Below, piece by piece: positions 20,867-21,432 of a DNA stretch of 21,432 bases. Below the pieces are notes generated by a model. That model saw only the letters and a list, made by a program, of their open reading frames with translations, was not told where the DNA came from and ran no database searches. Source of the stretch: UBA1381 sp964399965 (GTDB lineage Bacteria > Bacillota > Clostridia > UBA1381); the NCBI GenBank assembly GCA_964399965.1, contig CAYNRX010000039.1, positions 1 to 21,432 of the forward strand. The letters are read 5' to 3'. The translations under genes were made by a program, and so were the position numbers. The number at the start of each line of letters is the position of its first letter. The stretch's first letter is position 1.

Positions 20867-21258
20867 TTTTTCATTAACCAGTGCGCCTTGCAAGCATCGC
20901 AATCTATATAGGACTCTGGATTATCCTTGTTCTCTTCGTCTAGTGCACATAATGGCTGATGAGTATAAGGGCAGGCGATATTTTGTGTAAGCGCCACCAT
21001 TTCCTCATACTCAACATTCGGATATCCGTCCTCGTCAGCTCCGTTTGTAATAACGTCTGCCAGCAATTGAATAAGGACTTCCGCATGTGTCGGAACATAA
21101 TCATGCGAATTTGCATCCAGTGGATATGCTGTCTGCAATGCCTCCATACCCATCCGACAGGCTTCATTCACCCGCTCCATGCCATCGGGCAAATCGCTAT
21201 ATCTTTCCCTGTGATTGGGGTCTAAAATCTCAATCGCCCGTTCTATGCTGATTTTCAT
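20854..21258 (-). CDS. Hypothetical phage protein with C-terminal Cys motif
   Basis: 134 residues from ATG 21258, which has GGGGATT upstream; an in-frame GTG at 21270 is possible but the ATG fits the site better. The N-terminal half is helical (ISIERAIEILDPNHRERYSD, GMERVNEACRMGMEALQTA). The end has a cluster of cysteines (ACPYTHQPLC, then DCDACKAHW) that may bind zinc. NPESY and the helical RMGMEALQ block are common in small phage early proteins of this kind. I do not recognise a function. Confidence 0.78.
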   Translation of the reverse strand: MKISIERAIEILDPNHRERYSDLPDGMERVNEACRMGMEALQTAYPLDANSHDYVPTHAEVLIQLLADVITNGADEDGYPNVEYEEMVALTQNIACPYTHQPLCALDEENKDNPESYIDCDACKAHWLMKKWEG

Positions 21259-21270
21259 AATAATCCCCAC

Positions 21271-21432
21271 TTAATTGTCCGCTCTGATTGCTATGACCTT
21301 TTTCCAGTACGGTTCATAGCTTGCAAGCTCTTTTTCCAGTGCCGCCTGAAATTCTTCCTCTGTGAGTTTGGGATTGTCATCGTGCATTTCATACCAGAGC
21401 CAGTCCGCTAACTGTTCTCCAAATTCGTCTCT
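21271..21432 (-). CDS. Hypothetical early protein (5' end outside window)
   Basis: Fifty-three codons are visible before the stop TAA at 21271; the start lies beyond the right edge. The visible end is acidic and Trp-rich: EQLADWLWYEMHDDNPKLTE followed by EEFQAALEKELASYEPYW and KKVIAIRADN. The gene is 12 bases upstream of the next start, so they are one operon. No family is recognisable from this piece. Confidence 0.65.
   Translation of the reverse strand, partial: RDEFGEQLADWLWYEMHDDNPKLTEEEFQAALEKELASYEPYWKKVIAIRADN

Overview
The window is a stretch of the genome of a tailed, siphovirus-like phage or prophage. Every gene I can support lies on the minus strand, so transcription runs from right to left. 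Strong AGGAGG-type ribosome binding sites, phi13/TP901/SPP1-type structural families, an ERF/Gp157/SSB recombination set and an ArpU/DUF1492-type regulator all point to a phage of Firmicutes, most likely a gut Clostridia host (inference). There is no integrase, repressor or lysis gene in the window, so I cannot tell an integrated prophage from a free phage.

Early and replication region (21432 down to about 13613). This holds a block of short hypothetical genes (one cut by the window edge, one with a winged-helix look, one tiny membrane protein, one zinc-finger protein), then Gp157, an ERF single-strand annealing protein with an added zinc finger, SSB, a stand-alone CHC2 primase zinc finger and a 612-residue DUF927-type ATPase. 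Next comes a 332-base non-coding gap full of AGCTAACC repeats, then an SF2 helicase, a VRR-NUC nuclease, a small hypothetical gene and a DUF1492-type late regulator. The gap, lying between the ATPase and the helicase, is the best candidate for the replication origin.

Late region (13612 down to 1). It begins with a good promoter preceded by three TGACAT repeats spaced exactly 10 bp apart. A leader of about 140 nt follows, carrying a GC-rich stem-loop and then an intrinsic terminator just before terS. The genes run: terS; a single reading frame fusing terL to the portal; a SPP1 gp7/Mu F head morphogenesis protein with a toxin-like C-terminal extension; a small Cys-rich protein; scaffold; HK97-fold major capsid protein; four head-tail/tail completion genes; major tail protein; tail assembly chaperones joined by a canonical A AAA AAC frameshift; a self-contained hicAB cassette; and the tape measure protein, which runs off the left edge.

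The points most worth a second look are: (1) the repeat-flanked AT-rich dyad; (2) three intrinsic terminators facing the late transcript, which together with the structured leader suggest antitermination; (3) the terL-portal fusion; (4) a tRNA-like acceptor/T-arm mini-structure between the capsid-operon genes; (5) the hicAB moron with a perfect consensus promoter overlapped by a tandem repeat; and (6) the toxin-like tail of the head morphogenesis protein.
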